Shown: positions 8,109 through 16,592, numbered from the stretch's first letter. The stretch is DNA of 64,000 nt from a bacterium (GCA_035307765.1 DATGHU010000051.1:1-64000); one strand, 5' to 3'. The notes: generated by a model not told the origin, from the letters alone. Made by a program: numbers and translations.

Positions 8109-8498
8109 TTAAAGATGCGTGCTTGAGGGTACTTGCGCGGCACTTTCCCCGTGCTCTTTTTGCAGCCGCTCCATCAAATCGCCTAACCGTTTCAAGTGCA
8201 CCCGGACTTGGTGGGTGGCCAAGAATACCCTTCGTACTTCCGTCGAGGACTCCGCAGCTTGCAAGATGCCAAGGCATTTCTCTTGCAAGATCCGCATTTG
8301 ATCCAACAAGGGCTCGGGGCCTCGAGGGGCCGGGGGGGTCTCTGCCGCCCCCGCGGAAATGTGGCTTCGATGGCCCAGGATCGCCAAGACGGAGGTCCCG
8401 AAGCGCAGCGCGATCAGATCATGCGGTTCAGCGCTGAGGATCGCCTTTTCGATTTCGCTGCGCCTGTCGTGGCCGCAGATTCTGCAGGGTCTGGACAT
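8109..8498 (-). CDS. Small Cys-containing, HTH-like protein of unknown function
   Basis: A 129-residue protein starting MSRPCRICGHDRRSEIEKAI. The N-terminal part has a CxxC pair (C5, C8), then a helix-turn-helix-like stretch (SEIEKAIL...DLIALRFGTSVLAILGHRSHI). This resembles the widespread small 'CxxC...RFG.S..A..RH..H' proteins found in soil bacteria and phages. The remainder is helical and charged (VRRVFLATHQVRVHLKRLGDLMERLQ), probably a coiled-coil or oligomerisation tail. It converges on the amidase gene. DNA binding is a guess from the pattern. Base composition is slightly less GC-rich than its neighbours, which may indicate transfer. Confidence 0.6.
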   Translation of the reverse strand: MSRPCRICGHDRRSEIEKAILSAEPHDLIALRFGTSVLAILGHRSHISAGAAETPPAPRGPEPLLDQMRILQEKCLGILQAAESSTEVRRVFLATHQVRVHLKRLGDLMERLQKEHGESAAQVPSSTHL

Positions 8499-8748
8499 CT
8501 TCGATCACCGATTTCTGCCGCGTCGTTGCCTGTCCATGATACCCTGGCGAGGGCGACCCCGCGTTCCCCCGAGAGAACAATTTCTGCGTATCCAAAGGAT
8601 GGCACGTCTTCGCGGTGTCCCCGTATCGTTGAATACTCGCTCCGGGACGCGGCGGTCCGCGCTCCCCCCGTCGTGCCTTCGTGGCCTGACGCGGAGTCGG
8701 CAGAGGGCCGCTTGTACCCGTCCACGCGCACGAGGATGGTCCTCCCCC
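8499..8748. other. Intergenic region
   Basis: About 250 bases between two leftward genes. It should hold the promoter for the small Cys-containing protein and the end of the copper operon. I see no clear terminator hairpin, promoter hexamers or additional gene. Confidence 0.35.
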
Positions 8749-9489
8749 TCACGCGCCCGGGCGCGCCGTCTGGCGGCGCCGCCGGCCCGCCGCGAAGGCG
8801 ATGAGCGCCGCGAGCAGGCCGGCGATGGCCGCGCCTACGGCGACGGTCGCGATCCAGGAGATGCCCGTTGCCCCCTCGGGCGCGGCAGCGATAAACACGC
8901 CGAGCTGATCCGTGCTGGCGAAGATCTGCAGCGACCCCGGGACGACGTGCGCCTCGAGCGGGGTCCACCCCGTCCCCGTGGAGCGAAGCAGCATCGTGGC
9001 GTGCCTGGGGTAGCGGAGGACCACGGTGATGGGCGCCCCCAGGAGCACGGATCCTCCTGTGGCGTCGGTCGCCTCGACGCGGTAGGCGTTCCCGTCAAAC
9101 TGGAGTCTCGCCGGGGGTGGGGACAGCGTCCCGGGGTCGAGCGGGGTGATGGTCACCTCGACCGCGCGGGCTCCCGGGCGCGGCGCGATCGCCCCGGACC
9201 GGAGGATCACGCCGGCCTGCCCATCTCCCGTCACCACGGATGTGGAGGGGGAGCCGGCGGCGCCGAGTGTGATCGACTCCTGCCCCGTCTGTGGGGACTG
9301 GTTGGGTTCGGGGAGGTTAGCGGGGGGATGGACCCAGCGATATGGGAGGGGAGGGGCGATGCCTTCGTAGAGGAGGTGCGTCGGGATTTGCGGCCATGTC
9401 GAGCTTCCCGCCACAAGGTAGACGCCGACCGCGACTGCCCCCCAGATCCACACCCGGATGCCGGCCGCGCGACGGTATTGTGGGGGCAT
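8749..9489 (-). CDS. Membrane-anchored extracytoplasmic protein of unknown function
   Basis: A 246-residue protein with an N-terminal transmembrane segment (about 11-27, IWGAVAVGVYLVAG) and a second one near the C-terminus (about 210-236, VAVGAAIAGLLAALIAFAAG) followed by an RRRR stop-transfer signal. The middle is a beta-rich extracytoplasmic domain with segments such as VEVTITPLDPG, YRVEATDATGG and LRYPRHATMLLRSTG. Its start lies one base after the stop of the CPBP protease gene (TGA-C-ATG), so it is the last gene of the leftward copper-type operon. I do not recognise a family. A role at the cell surface is inferred from topology. Confidence 0.65.
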   Translation of the reverse strand: MPPQYRRAAGIRVWIWGAVAVGVYLVAGSSTWPQIPTHLLYEGIAPPLPYRWVHPPANLPEPNQSPQTGQESITLGAAGSPSTSVVTGDGQAGVILRSGAIAPRPGARAVEVTITPLDPGTLSPPPARLQFDGNAYRVEATDATGGSVLLGAPITVVLRYPRHATMLLRSTGTGWTPLEAHVVPGSLQIFASTDQLGVFIAAAPEGATGISWIATVAVGAAIAGLLAALIAFAAGRRRRQTARPGA

Positions 9490-9490
9490 G

Positions 9491-10105
9491 TCAGAATATC
9501 TGGAGCAGATTGGCGGTGGCGTGGGTGAGTGCCGGGGCGAGCCATCCCCCCGTCGCCCACCGCTGCCAGCCGAAGATGATCCCCGCGGCGAGGTCGAGCG
9601 GAAGGGCTCGGACCCCGTAGGCCGGGACGTGCACCACCGCGAACAGGCCGGCCGTGCCGATCACCCCGGCGATCGCCCCGGCCTGGCACAGCCAGCCGTA
9701 CGCCAGCCGTCGAAAGAAGATCTCCTCGCATGCGGCGGCCATCACCGTCGCCGCGATGGCCACAAGCGTCGCCGGCGGTCCGACCGGGGCCGTGAGCAGT
9801 CGGCCCGCCGCGAACGCGGCGATCCCCACTCCCACCACCACGGCCAACCCCGCGGGGGTCGGGGGCGCTTCGCGCCGCAGCGGCACCGGGGCGATCGCGC
9901 CGACGATCCCGATCGCGCCGAGCACGGTAAGCGCGGCGATGGTGGCCGGGGGCCGCGCGGCGAGCGCCGCGCACCCCAGCGCGATACACGCCGCGGCGAG
10001 GATCGCGGCGGTCCGGGAATCTCGCCGGGGGAGTCGGCAGATCTCCCCGCTCCGCGACGACGCCTCGCTCATCGGCGCGATGAGATCGCCGCCGTCCCGC
10101 TTCAT
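9491..10105 (-). CDS. CPBP family intramembrane metalloprotease
   Basis: A 204-residue polytopic membrane protein with the CPBP (CAAX protease and bacteriocin-processing) signature: the EExxxR motif ACEEIFFRR at E127/E128, then an FAVVHVPAYG histidine motif and a final THATAN histidine motif. These Glu/His residues form the membrane-embedded metalloprotease site of the family. The ORF extends further upstream, but the ATG at 10105 overlaps the lipoprotein stop as ATGA, showing the true start and translational coupling. The substrate is unknown; the position suggests processing or quality control of a partner in the same operon. Confidence 0.82.
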   Translation of the reverse strand: MKRDGGDLIAPMSEASSRSGEICRLPRRDSRTAAILAAACIALGCAALAARPPATIAALTVLGAIGIVGAIAPVPLRREAPPTPAGLAVVVGVGIAAFAAGRLLTAPVGPPATLVAIAATVMAAACEEIFFRRLAYGWLCQAGAIAGVIGTAGLFAVVHVPAYGVRALPLDLAAGIIFGWQRWATGGWLAPALTHATANLLQIF

Positions 10106-10590
10106 TTGACCGTAAACGTGATCGTGCTGAGCACCCGCGGGTTGAACGGGAAGTGGTCGGTGGCCACGAACTCGGCCGTCAGGATGTGGGCGCCCGGCGT
10201 CACCGGGACGTCCTGCGTCACCCCGTAGCTCATCGACACGACCTTGCCGTCGAGGCTGAGGTGGACGTGCCCTTTGTCCGGGCTGAGCTGGGTCGAGGTC
10301 TGAGGCACGATCACCCCACCGGTCAGCCGGATGCGCACGTGGAGGGTGCGCCCGGTGATCTCCTCCCCGGGAATCGGCGAGACGATCGCCACGGTCGCGG
10401 TCGACCGGGGGCGGGCGCCCGCGGCTGGCGACGGGGTTCCGGTCTGGGGGCGCGGCGCACACCCGGCCAGCGCGCCGAGCAGGACCGCCGCCCCGAGCAC
10501 CGCCCCCGCCCGTCCCAGCGGCCCGATTCCGAATCCCACCCCCCCGGTGGTCGATCGGGATCGCGGTGACGTGCTCACGCCTCCCTCCAT
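10102..10590 (-). CDS. Secreted lipoprotein with an Ig-like domain
   Basis: A 162-residue predicted lipoprotein. The lipobox LAGC places the lipidated cysteine at residue 44, after a hydrophobic core (AGAVLGAAVLLGALAGC). The mature part is Pro/Thr-rich, then a beta-sandwich-like domain with IVSPIPGEEITG, LHVRIRLTGGV and GHVHLSLDGK, as seen in secreted proteins of copper and cytochrome gene neighbourhoods. The start is uncertain: ATG 10590 or the GTG four codons later; the open frame extends to 10635. It follows the CopC-CopD fusion gene after seven bases and overlaps the CPBP gene as ATGA. Confidence 0.75.
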   Translation of the reverse strand: MEGGVSTSPRSRSTTGGVGFGIGPLGRAGAVLGAAVLLGALAGCAPRPQTGTPSPAAGARPRSTATVAIVSPIPGEEITGRTLHVRIRLTGGVIVPQTSTQLSPDKGHVHLSLDGKVVSMSYGVTQDVPVTPGAHILTAEFVATDHFPFNPRVLSTITFTVK

Positions 10591-10597
10591 GGATGGG

Positions 10598-12544
10598 TTA
10601 GAGGCGGACGGGGAGGTGCGATCGCAGCACCTCACCCGCCGCCGTGGTTACGGTGAACGTAAGGTCCCACTCGCCTCGCGACAGCTGCGCATCCCCGATG
10701 AAGTGGCCGGGGCCAAACCGTCTGACCGGAAGGGGGGCGGGGGTTCCCCCCGGGCGGTTGGCCGTCATCGTCGCCAGTTGAGGAAGGGGCATCTCGTGGC
10801 CGGCCGCATCGATGTACGTCGCATGCACCTCGTTGAGCCCTGCCCGCCCCGGATCGAGATAGGCATCGAGCACCCGCCCCCCTGAGAGGTCGATAGAATA
10901 CAGCGTGGGTTGTCCGGGCGCCTCGATTGTCCGGATCCGCTGTGGCTGGGCGCGCACGTCGAGCGCGAGGGGAACCTCGACCGAGTTCGCCCCCTGTTCC
11001 ACCTGCACGGTGACGGCCCACGGGCCCTCTAGAGATAAGTTACTCCCTTGACCCCGGTAACTCCCGTCCGTGCTTCGGGCCAAATCCAATGAGGAGGTAC
11101 CGATGTCGGGGCGGTCCCTGGGGGTAAACCGCAGACTCACCCGATCCGCGTCGACCGGCCGCCCGGTGTCGAAGTCGCGGAGGCTTGCCGTGAAGCCATT
11201 CGGGCCGGGGTAGCCCGGGGCCACCTCCAGCCGCACGTGCGTCGTGGTGGCAAAGTCGCTTCCCGTGGCCACGAGAGGCGGCGGACCCTCCGCCTGCGTG
11301 GTGGGGAAGTTGGCGGGGGCGATCTGCGTGAGCGTCGCCGCGACCGCCAGCGTCAGGGCGCCGACGGCCAGCTCCGCCGCGCCGATCCGCCGGAGGCCGG
11401 CCAGGGTTTGGATCGCGCGGGGGACGCTCCGGAAGCGGTTGACGCCGCCCAGGATTGCGAGAAGCAGGAGGAGCGCCGCTTTGAGCATCACCAACCGACC
11501 GTACGCCGTCGCCGTCAGTTGCCCCCACCCGCCGACCTCGTTGACCGCTCGGAGCGTGCCGGTGGCGGCGACGAGCACCAGCAGGATCCCCGCGGCACCC
11601 GAGAACCGCCGCACCGCGCCCGCCTTCGCGTCGCTCGGCGTCCGTCCGAGCGCGGGAATCAGGACCGCCAGCCCTCCCAGCCACGCGCCGACCGACACCA
11701 CGTGGATCCATTGCGCGGCGACGTTCGCCCAGCGCCACGGCCCCAACGCCGCCGCCGCATGGCCGGCGACGACGTGAGCGAGGGCACCCGCCGCGGCTAA
11801 GATCCCGATCGCCCACAGGCTCAGGCGCCATCGACGCTCGGTCCCTCCCCGGGCGGCGAGGGCGGCGGCGACGCCGAGGAGAGGAAGGATCCGCCACGCC
11901 AGGGCCCGGCTGAGGGATGTATTCAAGAACTGCGCGAGCGGTGCCGCGGCGTCTTGGCGCTGAGACTCCCCCAGGGCGACAACGCCGAGGAGCGCGAGGA
12001 GGCAAGGAATCCAGAGCCAGCGGCCGTTCTGAGTCGAGACGGAGGGGAGCGCGATCGTCCACACCCAGGACGCCCCGAGGAGCACGCTGAGGCCCGCATA
12101 GAACGCCCAGCGCGCTGCTCCACCGAGGACGGAGGGCGGGGGGCTGACGACCTGGGGCAACGTGGCATTGGCGGGGGAGGTGCCCACCCCGAACGCGAAG
12201 GCGCCGCCGGTGACGTGTCCGTCGACCTTCGACACGGTTCGCCACGCCACCGTGTAGACGCCGGCGGCAATCGGGCCGACCGACACCTGCAGTGTGCGCG
12301 GCCGGCCCGGGATCGTCTGGATCGACCCCTGCGAGACCGGCTGGCCGGTGGGGAGGAGAACCCTGATGCTGGAGAGGCTCGGTTCCGGCTCCTCCGTGAA
12401 CGTCAGCGTGATCGTCTGCGGCGGGCGGTCGAGCGTGGCTCCCGATGCCGGATCAGATGCGCTCAGCAGGGCGTGGGCGGACGCGGCCTGCCCGAAGGCC
12501 AAGATGGCGACCGCGATCAGGCCCAGCCGTGCGACCCGGATCAT
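10598..12544 (-). CDS. CopC-CopD fusion copper-resistance protein with C-terminal YtkA-like domain
   Basis: A 648-residue copper-handling membrane protein. Residues 1-23 are a signal peptide ending AASA, so the mature protein begins HALL: this N-terminal histidine is the copper ligand of CopC domains. The CopC fold follows (ASDPASGATLDRPPQTITLTF, ending SKVDGHVTGGAFAFGVG). The middle (about 150-460) is a CopD-type membrane domain with some eight helices. The C-terminal 170 residues (VRLEVAPGYPGPNGFTASL onward) resemble the extracytoplasmic YtkA/FixH-like domain. ATG 12544 is chosen because the signal peptide starts there; the frame stays open to 12907 but reads as non-coding. It leads the leftward operon. 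The function is periplasmic copper binding and transfer across the membrane. Confidence 0.88.
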   Translation of the reverse strand: MIRVARLGLIAVAILAFGQAASAHALLSASDPASGATLDRPPQTITLTFTEEPEPSLSSIRVLLPTGQPVSQGSIQTIPGRPRTLQVSVGPIAAGVYTVAWRTVSKVDGHVTGGAFAFGVGTSPANATLPQVVSPPPSVLGGAARWAFYAGLSVLLGASWVWTIALPSVSTQNGRWLWIPCLLALLGVVALGESQRQDAAAPLAQFLNTSLSRALAWRILPLLGVAAALAARGGTERRWRLSLWAIGILAAAGALAHVVAGHAAAALGPWRWANVAAQWIHVVSVGAWLGGLAVLIPALGRTPSDAKAGAVRRFSGAAGILLVLVAATGTLRAVNEVGGWGQLTATAYGRLVMLKAALLLLLAILGGVNRFRSVPRAIQTLAGLRRIGAAELAVGALTLAVAATLTQIAPANFPTTQAEGPPPLVATGSDFATTTHVRLEVAPGYPGPNGFTASLRDFDTGRPVDADRVSLRFTPRDRPDIGTSSLDLARSTDGSYRGQGSNLSLEGPWAVTVQVEQGANSVEVPLALDVRAQPQRIRTIEAPGQPTLYSIDLSGGRVLDAYLDPGRAGLNEVHATYIDAAGHEMPLPQLATMTANRPGGTPAPLPVRRFGPGHFIGDAQLSRGEWDLTFTVTTAAGEVLRSHLPVRL

Positions 12545-12844
12545 CCCGACTGTTGGCCAACTTCTACCGGCACCGCTAATCAATTGCCCGGCGCGCGCAG
12601 GAGGCGATGCGCGCGCCGACGGCCGCCAAGCATGGCATCGTGCGTTCTTCCATAAGCGGCCGACCTCCTGTGGTGTCGTGAAGTTGTGCGTGCGGCGAAG
12701 ACCATGTGTATCATACCCCGTGCCACGTGCTTCGCCCTTCCTGACCCACGCGCAGATCGCAGGGGTCTTCCGTTTCGGCAGCGAACGGTCCCGCGCAGTC
12801 TTCGACCCGTCCCGCGGTTGGAACGAATCGCCCGGAGGTGTGTT
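12545..12844. other. Intergenic region upstream of the copper operon
   Basis: About 300 bases between the leftward copper operon and the rightward dppC remnant. A perfect 10-base palindrome, GTTGGCCAAC (12552-12561), lies 8-17 bases before the copC-copD start and could be an operator, though such a short palindrome may be chance. I see no gene here and no clear terminator. Confidence 0.35.
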
Positions 12845-13177
12845 CGGCAGCACCAGTGTATCGAGGCGACCCGTGCGGTGGGCGCCTCGGGATGCTGCGG
12901 CGTTCATTGCTGCCCACCCTCCTCACGGCGCTGATCGTGCAGGCGACCTTGTTCATCGCCGATGCGATCTTGATCGAATCCGGGCTGAGCGATCTCGGCG
13001 TCGGGTTCCAGCCCCCCGCCCCCAGCTGGGGAAACATGGTTAGTGGAGGGGAGACGTTACGTGGACAGCGCGTGGTGGATCGCGATCTTTCCCCGGACGG
13101 CGATCTTCCTCGTCGGGCTCAGCACCGACCTCGTCGGGGACGGGCTCCGCGACGCGCTCGACCCGAGGCGGCGATGA
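12845..13177 (+). pseudogene. 3' remnant of oligopeptide/dipeptide ABC permease (DppC type), frameshifted
   Basis: Three pieces of the DppC C-terminus can be read in order but in different frames. First CIEATRAVGAS, the EAA-loop start (around 12852-12890). Then a piece ending IVQATLFIADAILIESGLS and continuing LGVGFQPPAPSWGNMV (about 12892-13040). Finally RYVDSAWWIAIFP...DLVGDGLRDALDPRRR up to TGA 13175-13177. DppC family proteins are about 290 residues; the first two thirds are absent. At least two frameshifts separate the pieces (near 12885 and 13045). The stop overlaps the ATG of the next gene as ATGA, so an intact ancestor was translationally coupled to that hydrolase. No DppB, D or F genes are present. 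Confidence 0.8.
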
Positions 13178-14016
13178 AGGTTCGAGTCGGCGGGGTGGAA
13201 CTGCACTACGAGTCGGCGGGGTCGGGGCCGCCGTGCATCCTGGTCCACGGCGGGCCGGGGATGAGCCACCCGCAGATGCTGTCGGCATTCGCGCCCCTCG
13301 CGGACCGAGTGCGGCTCATTGCCTACGAGCACCGGGGGCACGGCGAATCCTCCCGCGCGCCGGTGGAGACCTATACCCAACGACAGTTGGCCGAGGACCT
13401 CCACGAATTCTGCCGCGCGCTCGGGCTCGAGCGTCCGCTCGTGCTCGGCGCCTCGGCGGGGGGGTTCGTCTCGCTGCTCTACGCCGGACGGCATCCCACC
13501 GAGCCGCGCGCCCTCATCCTGGTCGGCACCTCGGCCAGCCGAGGGTTCATGGCGCGCGCCACCGCCAACATGGGCCGGCTCGGCACCCCGGCGATGCAGG
13601 AGGCGTACCGTACGCTGTGGGATGGATCTCTCACCGACCCCGACGCCTTCCGGCGCGCGTTCGAGACGATACTGCCCATGTACTATTATGATCGGCGCCG
13701 CTGTCCGGCGAACCTTGCCGGACGACAGTTTGACCCCGAGACGCGCCGGGCCCTCATCCGGGACTATGCCGTCTACGACGCCCGGGCGGGCCTCGCGGCG
13801 GTGCGCGCTCCCACGTTCGTTGGGGTCGGACGCCACGACTGGATCTGTCCGGTTGAGGAGTCGGTCGAGATCGCGGGGTTGATCCCCGGTGCCGAACTCT
13901 ACGTCTTCGAACACAGCGGCCACTCCCCGCACGTCGAGGAGCCGGCCGCCTTTCAAGCGGCGTTGGGGGCGTTTCTCGACCGGGCGCTGGACCCCCGCCT
14001 CGACGGACCAGGGTGA
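13174..14016 (+). CDS. Alpha/beta hydrolase (proline iminopeptidase-like)
   Basis: A 280-residue alpha/beta-fold hydrolase. The oxyanion segment HGGPG is near residue 26, the nucleophile elbow GASAGG follows the first third of the protein, an acid sits in VGVGRHDWICP and the catalytic histidine is in EHSGHSPHVEEP. HGGPGMSH and EHRGHGESS resemble the S33 proline iminopeptidase group, but many members are esterases or C-C hydrolases, so the substrate is open. The ATG overlaps the stop of the dppC remnant (ATGA), fixing this start; the longer open frame upstream belongs to the remnant. It is followed closely by the TcuA-like gene and may belong to the same catabolic unit. Confidence 0.85.
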   Translation: MKVRVGGVELHYESAGSGPPCILVHGGPGMSHPQMLSAFAPLADRVRLIAYEHRGHGESSRAPVETYTQRQLAEDLHEFCRALGLERPLVLGASAGGFVSLLYAGRHPTEPRALILVGTSASRGFMARATANMGRLGTPAMQEAYRTLWDGSLTDPDAFRRAFETILPMYYYDRRRCPANLAGRQFDPETRRALIRDYAVYDARAGLAAVRAPTFVGVGRHDWICPVEESVEIAGLIPGAELYVFEHSGHSPHVEEPAAFQAALGAFLDRALDPRLDGPG

Positions 14017-14019
14017 GCG

Positions 14020-15504
14020 GTGGACGTTATCGACGTGATCGTGATCGGCGGCGGGAACGCCGCCCTCTGCGCGGCGTTGGCCGCCGCTGAGCACGGGGCC
14101 CGGGTGCTCCTGCTGGAACGCGCGCCGCTTGAGGCGCGCGGAGGAAACTCCGCGGTGACCGCCGGCGCGCTGCGGTTTCCCTACGGGGGGGTGGAAGACC
14201 TGAGCCGGATCGTCAAGGATCCGGCCCTCACCCAAGCGGGCAAGGTCGACGTCGGACGATACAGCGAGGACGACTTCCTTGGCGATCTCCAGCGGGTCAC
14301 GCACGGACAGACGGACCCTGCGCTTGGGCGGGCGCTCGCTTCGCAGGCGTTCCCGACGATGGGTTGGTTGAGCCGGCAGGGCGTGGAATTCGTCCTGGCC
14401 TACGATCGACAGTCCTTCCTCGTGGGCGAGACGTATCGCTTTTGGGGCGGCCTGGCGGTGAAGGTGAGGGGGGAGGGGCCGGGCCTCATCGCCGCGCTGT
14501 ACCGGGCGGCGCAGGCGGCGGATGTCGCCGTCATGTACGAGTCCCGGGCCACCGCCCTGGCGTGGGACGCCGCCGCCCGTGAGTGGAGGGTTGGCGTCTC
14601 GACCGGAACCCGCGCGCTGGAGCACCGGGCGCGGAGCGTGGTCCTGGCCTGCGGCGGGTTCGAGGCCAACCCCGAGATGCGGGCGGCACACCTCGGGCCG
14701 AAGTGGAGAGGGGTGAAGGTGCGCGGCACCCCGCACAACACCGGGGACGGCATCAAGATGGGGTTGGGGGTGGGCGCCCGGCCGTTCGGGCAGTGGAGCG
14801 GGGCCCACGCGGTGGCCTGGGACATCAACGCCCCGGCGGCCAACGACCGGCGGGCGGTCCAGCACTTCGAGCGGGATTCCTACCCGCTGGGGATGTACGT
14901 CAACATCCACGGGGAGCGATTCGTCGACGAGGGGGAGGACTTCCGCAACTACACCTACGCGCGCTTCGGGCGGGAGATCATGCGCCAGCCGCAGCGGGTG
15001 GCGTTTCAAATCTTCGATCAGAAGACCGTCCGGCTGCTGAAGAAGCCCTATACGCTTACCGGCACGACCCGCATCCAGGCGAACACGCTGGACGAGCTGG
15101 CCCGCGCCGCCGGTCTCGAAGGGCGCACGTTCGCGCGCACGGTCGCCGAGTTCAACGCGGCCGTCGGCGACCGCCCGTTCAACCCCGCGATCAGGGACGG
15201 GAAGGCCGCCGCCGCCCTCCGGCTCCCCAAATCGAACTGGGCCCAACGGCTGGACTCGCCGCCGTACGTGTGCTTTCCGGTGACCTGCGGCATCACGTTC
15301 ACCTTCGGCGGGCTCCGGGTGGGAGCGGACGCGTCCGTGGCGGGCGCCGACGATCGGAGGATCGGGGGACTGTTCGCCTGCGGCGAACTTGTGGGCGGGT
15401 TGTTCTACGACAACTACCCCGGGGGAACGGGGCTGATGGCGGGGGCGGTTTTCGGCCGGCTGGCGGGAACCGGCGCCGCCGCGCACGCAGGCCGCTCGGG
15501 GTGA
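14020..15504 (+). CDS. FAD-dependent oxidoreductase, fumarate reductase/tricarballylate dehydrogenase (TcuA) type
   Basis: A 494-residue flavoprotein with the N-terminal dinucleotide fold VIVIGGGNAALCAAL and the C-terminal FAD/substrate region LFACGELVGGLFYDNYPGGTG. Segments such as ARGGNSAVTAGALRFPY and GMYVNIHGERFVDEG are typical of the FrdA/SdhA-like subgroup that includes TcuA, which oxidises tricarballylate to cis-aconitate. GTG 14020 is three bases after the hydrolase stop. No Fe-S/cytochrome TcuB partner is nearby. It sits in front of a TPP decarboxylase pair and an MmgE/PrpD gene, suggesting a role in oxidising a di- or tricarboxylate. The exact substrate is inference. Confidence 0.85.
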   Translation: MDVIDVIVIGGGNAALCAALAAAEHGARVLLLERAPLEARGGNSAVTAGALRFPYGGVEDLSRIVKDPALTQAGKVDVGRYSEDDFLGDLQRVTHGQTDPALGRALASQAFPTMGWLSRQGVEFVLAYDRQSFLVGETYRFWGGLAVKVRGEGPGLIAALYRAAQAADVAVMYESRATALAWDAAAREWRVGVSTGTRALEHRARSVVLACGGFEANPEMRAAHLGPKWRGVKVRGTPHNTGDGIKMGLGVGARPFGQWSGAHAVAWDINAPAANDRRAVQHFERDSYPLGMYVNIHGERFVDEGEDFRNYTYARFGREIMRQPQRVAFQIFDQKTVRLLKKPYTLTGTTRIQANTLDELARAAGLEGRTFARTVAEFNAAVGDRPFNPAIRDGKAAAALRLPKSNWAQRLDSPPYVCFPVTCGITFTFGGLRVGADASVAGADDRRIGGLFACGELVGGLFYDNYPGGTGLMAGAVFGRLAGTGAAAHAGRSG

Positions 15505-15516
15505 AGGGGGCATCGG

Positions 15517-16026
15517 ATGGACTGGAGCGCGAAGATGGCCGAGTCGCTCAAGAGCAACGGGTACCAGATGGTCGCGTACGTCCCCGACGAAGTGGCCGAT
15601 CGCCTGCTGCAGCTGCTGCACCGGGACGGCGCGCTCACGATGGTCTCGGCCACCCGCGAAGAAGAGGCGCTGGCGATCCTGTGCGGCGGGTTCCTCGGCG
15701 GGAAAAAGGGTGTGCTGGTGATGCAGGGCAGCGGCCTCGGGAACTCGATCAACGCCCTGTGCGGGCTGGCGATCGGCTACCAAATTCCCTTCCTGATGGT
15801 GATCAGCGAGCGGGGGCGGCTCGGCGAGTTCAACAGCGTGCAGGTGCCGCTCGGGCGCGCGGCCCCCAGGATCTTTGAGGCCCTCGGGGTGCAGGCGTTC
15901 TGGATCAACCATCCCGAGGAGATCGCCCCGATTGTGGAGGGGGCGACAAAACTGGCATTCGGCGGTGGACTGCCCGTTGCGCTCATCCTGTCGACGGCGC
16001 TGAGCGGGGGGAAGACATGGCGATGA
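15517..16026 (+). CDS. Sulfopyruvate/phosphonopyruvate decarboxylase-like alpha subunit (TPP, PYR domain)
   Basis: A 169-residue stand-alone thiamine-diphosphate enzyme N-terminal (PYR) domain, matching the ComD-type alpha subunit in length. The conserved glutamate that activates the cofactor lies in ATREEEALAI, and KKGVLVMQGSGLGNSINAL is the usual following segment. It needs the beta subunit encoded next, which overlaps its end by ten bases. In methanogens ComDE makes sulfoacetaldehyde for coenzyme M; bacterial relatives decarboxylate sulfopyruvate, phosphonopyruvate or other 3-substituted pyruvates. In this neighbourhood a 2-oxo carboxylic acid is likely. ATG 15517 follows GGGGGCATCGG. Confidence 0.85.
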   Translation: MDWSAKMAESLKSNGYQMVAYVPDEVADRLLQLLHRDGALTMVSATREEEALAILCGGFLGGKKGVLVMQGSGLGNSINALCGLAIGYQIPFLMVISERGRLGEFNSVQVPLGRAAPRIFEALGVQAFWINHPEEIAPIVEGATKLAFGGGLPVALILSTALSGGKTWR

Positions 16027-16592
16027 CTCGCCTCGAGGCGTTTCAGCGGCTGCTCCCGCTGCTCGGCCGGGCGGCGGTCCTCGCGAACCTGGGGAAGAAC
16101 ACCTACGACCTGTTCGCCGCCGGGCACCGGCCGGAGAACTTCTACACCTGGGGAGCGATGGGCACGGTCTCGTCGGTGGGACTGGGGCTCGCCCTGGCCC
16201 GGCCCGATCTTCGGGTCGTCGTCCTCGACGGCGACGGCTCGCTCCTCATGAACCTCGGTTCGCTCGCCACGATCGCGGCGCTGCGCCCCTCGAACCTGGT
16301 GCACATCGTCTGCGATACGCAGACGTATGAGACGACGGGCGGGCAGGCCTCTCACACCGCGGTGGCCGCGGACCTCGCGGCGATCGGCCGGGGGGCGGGG
16401 CTCTCGCACGTCGAGGCCGTCGTTGATCTCGATGCCTTGGCACAGGCGGTGCGCCGCGGCCTGGCGGAGCCCGGCCCGTGGTTGATCGTTGCCCGGATGG
16501 AGGGGACGGCGACCACCGCGTCCAAAGTCCCCCGCCGCCCGATCTACGACAAGTATCGTTTCATGGAGGCGATCGGGTCGACCGGGCGCTGA
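16017..16592 (+). CDS. Sulfopyruvate/phosphonopyruvate decarboxylase-like beta subunit (TPP-binding domain)
   Basis: A 191-residue stand-alone thiamine-diphosphate-binding domain (ComE type). The GDG motif VLDGDGSLLMNLGSL binds the Mg-diphosphate, and the downstream part of the motif reads CDTQTYETTGGQ, where relatives usually have an asparagine (DN). This subtle departure is worth noting. It starts within the end of the alpha-subunit gene (ATG 16017), a ten-base overlap implying equal synthesis. Alpha and beta together make one active site at their interface. The MmgE/PrpD gene follows after about 20 bases. Confidence 0.85.
   Translation: MAMTRLEAFQRLLPLLGRAAVLANLGKNTYDLFAAGHRPENFYTWGAMGTVSSVGLGLALARPDLRVVVLDGDGSLLMNLGSLATIAALRPSNLVHIVCDTQTYETTGGQASHTAVAADLAAIGRGAGLSHVEAVVDLDALAQAVRRGLAEPGPWLIVARMEGTATTASKVPRRPIYDKYRFMEAIGSTGR

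Noticed and set aside
13057-15912. A 951-codon minus-strand open frame
   Set aside because: It is the antisense of the hydrolase, TcuA-like and decarboxylase genes, full of Arg/Pro/His/Gly with no domain; long antisense frames are expected in high-GC DNA.
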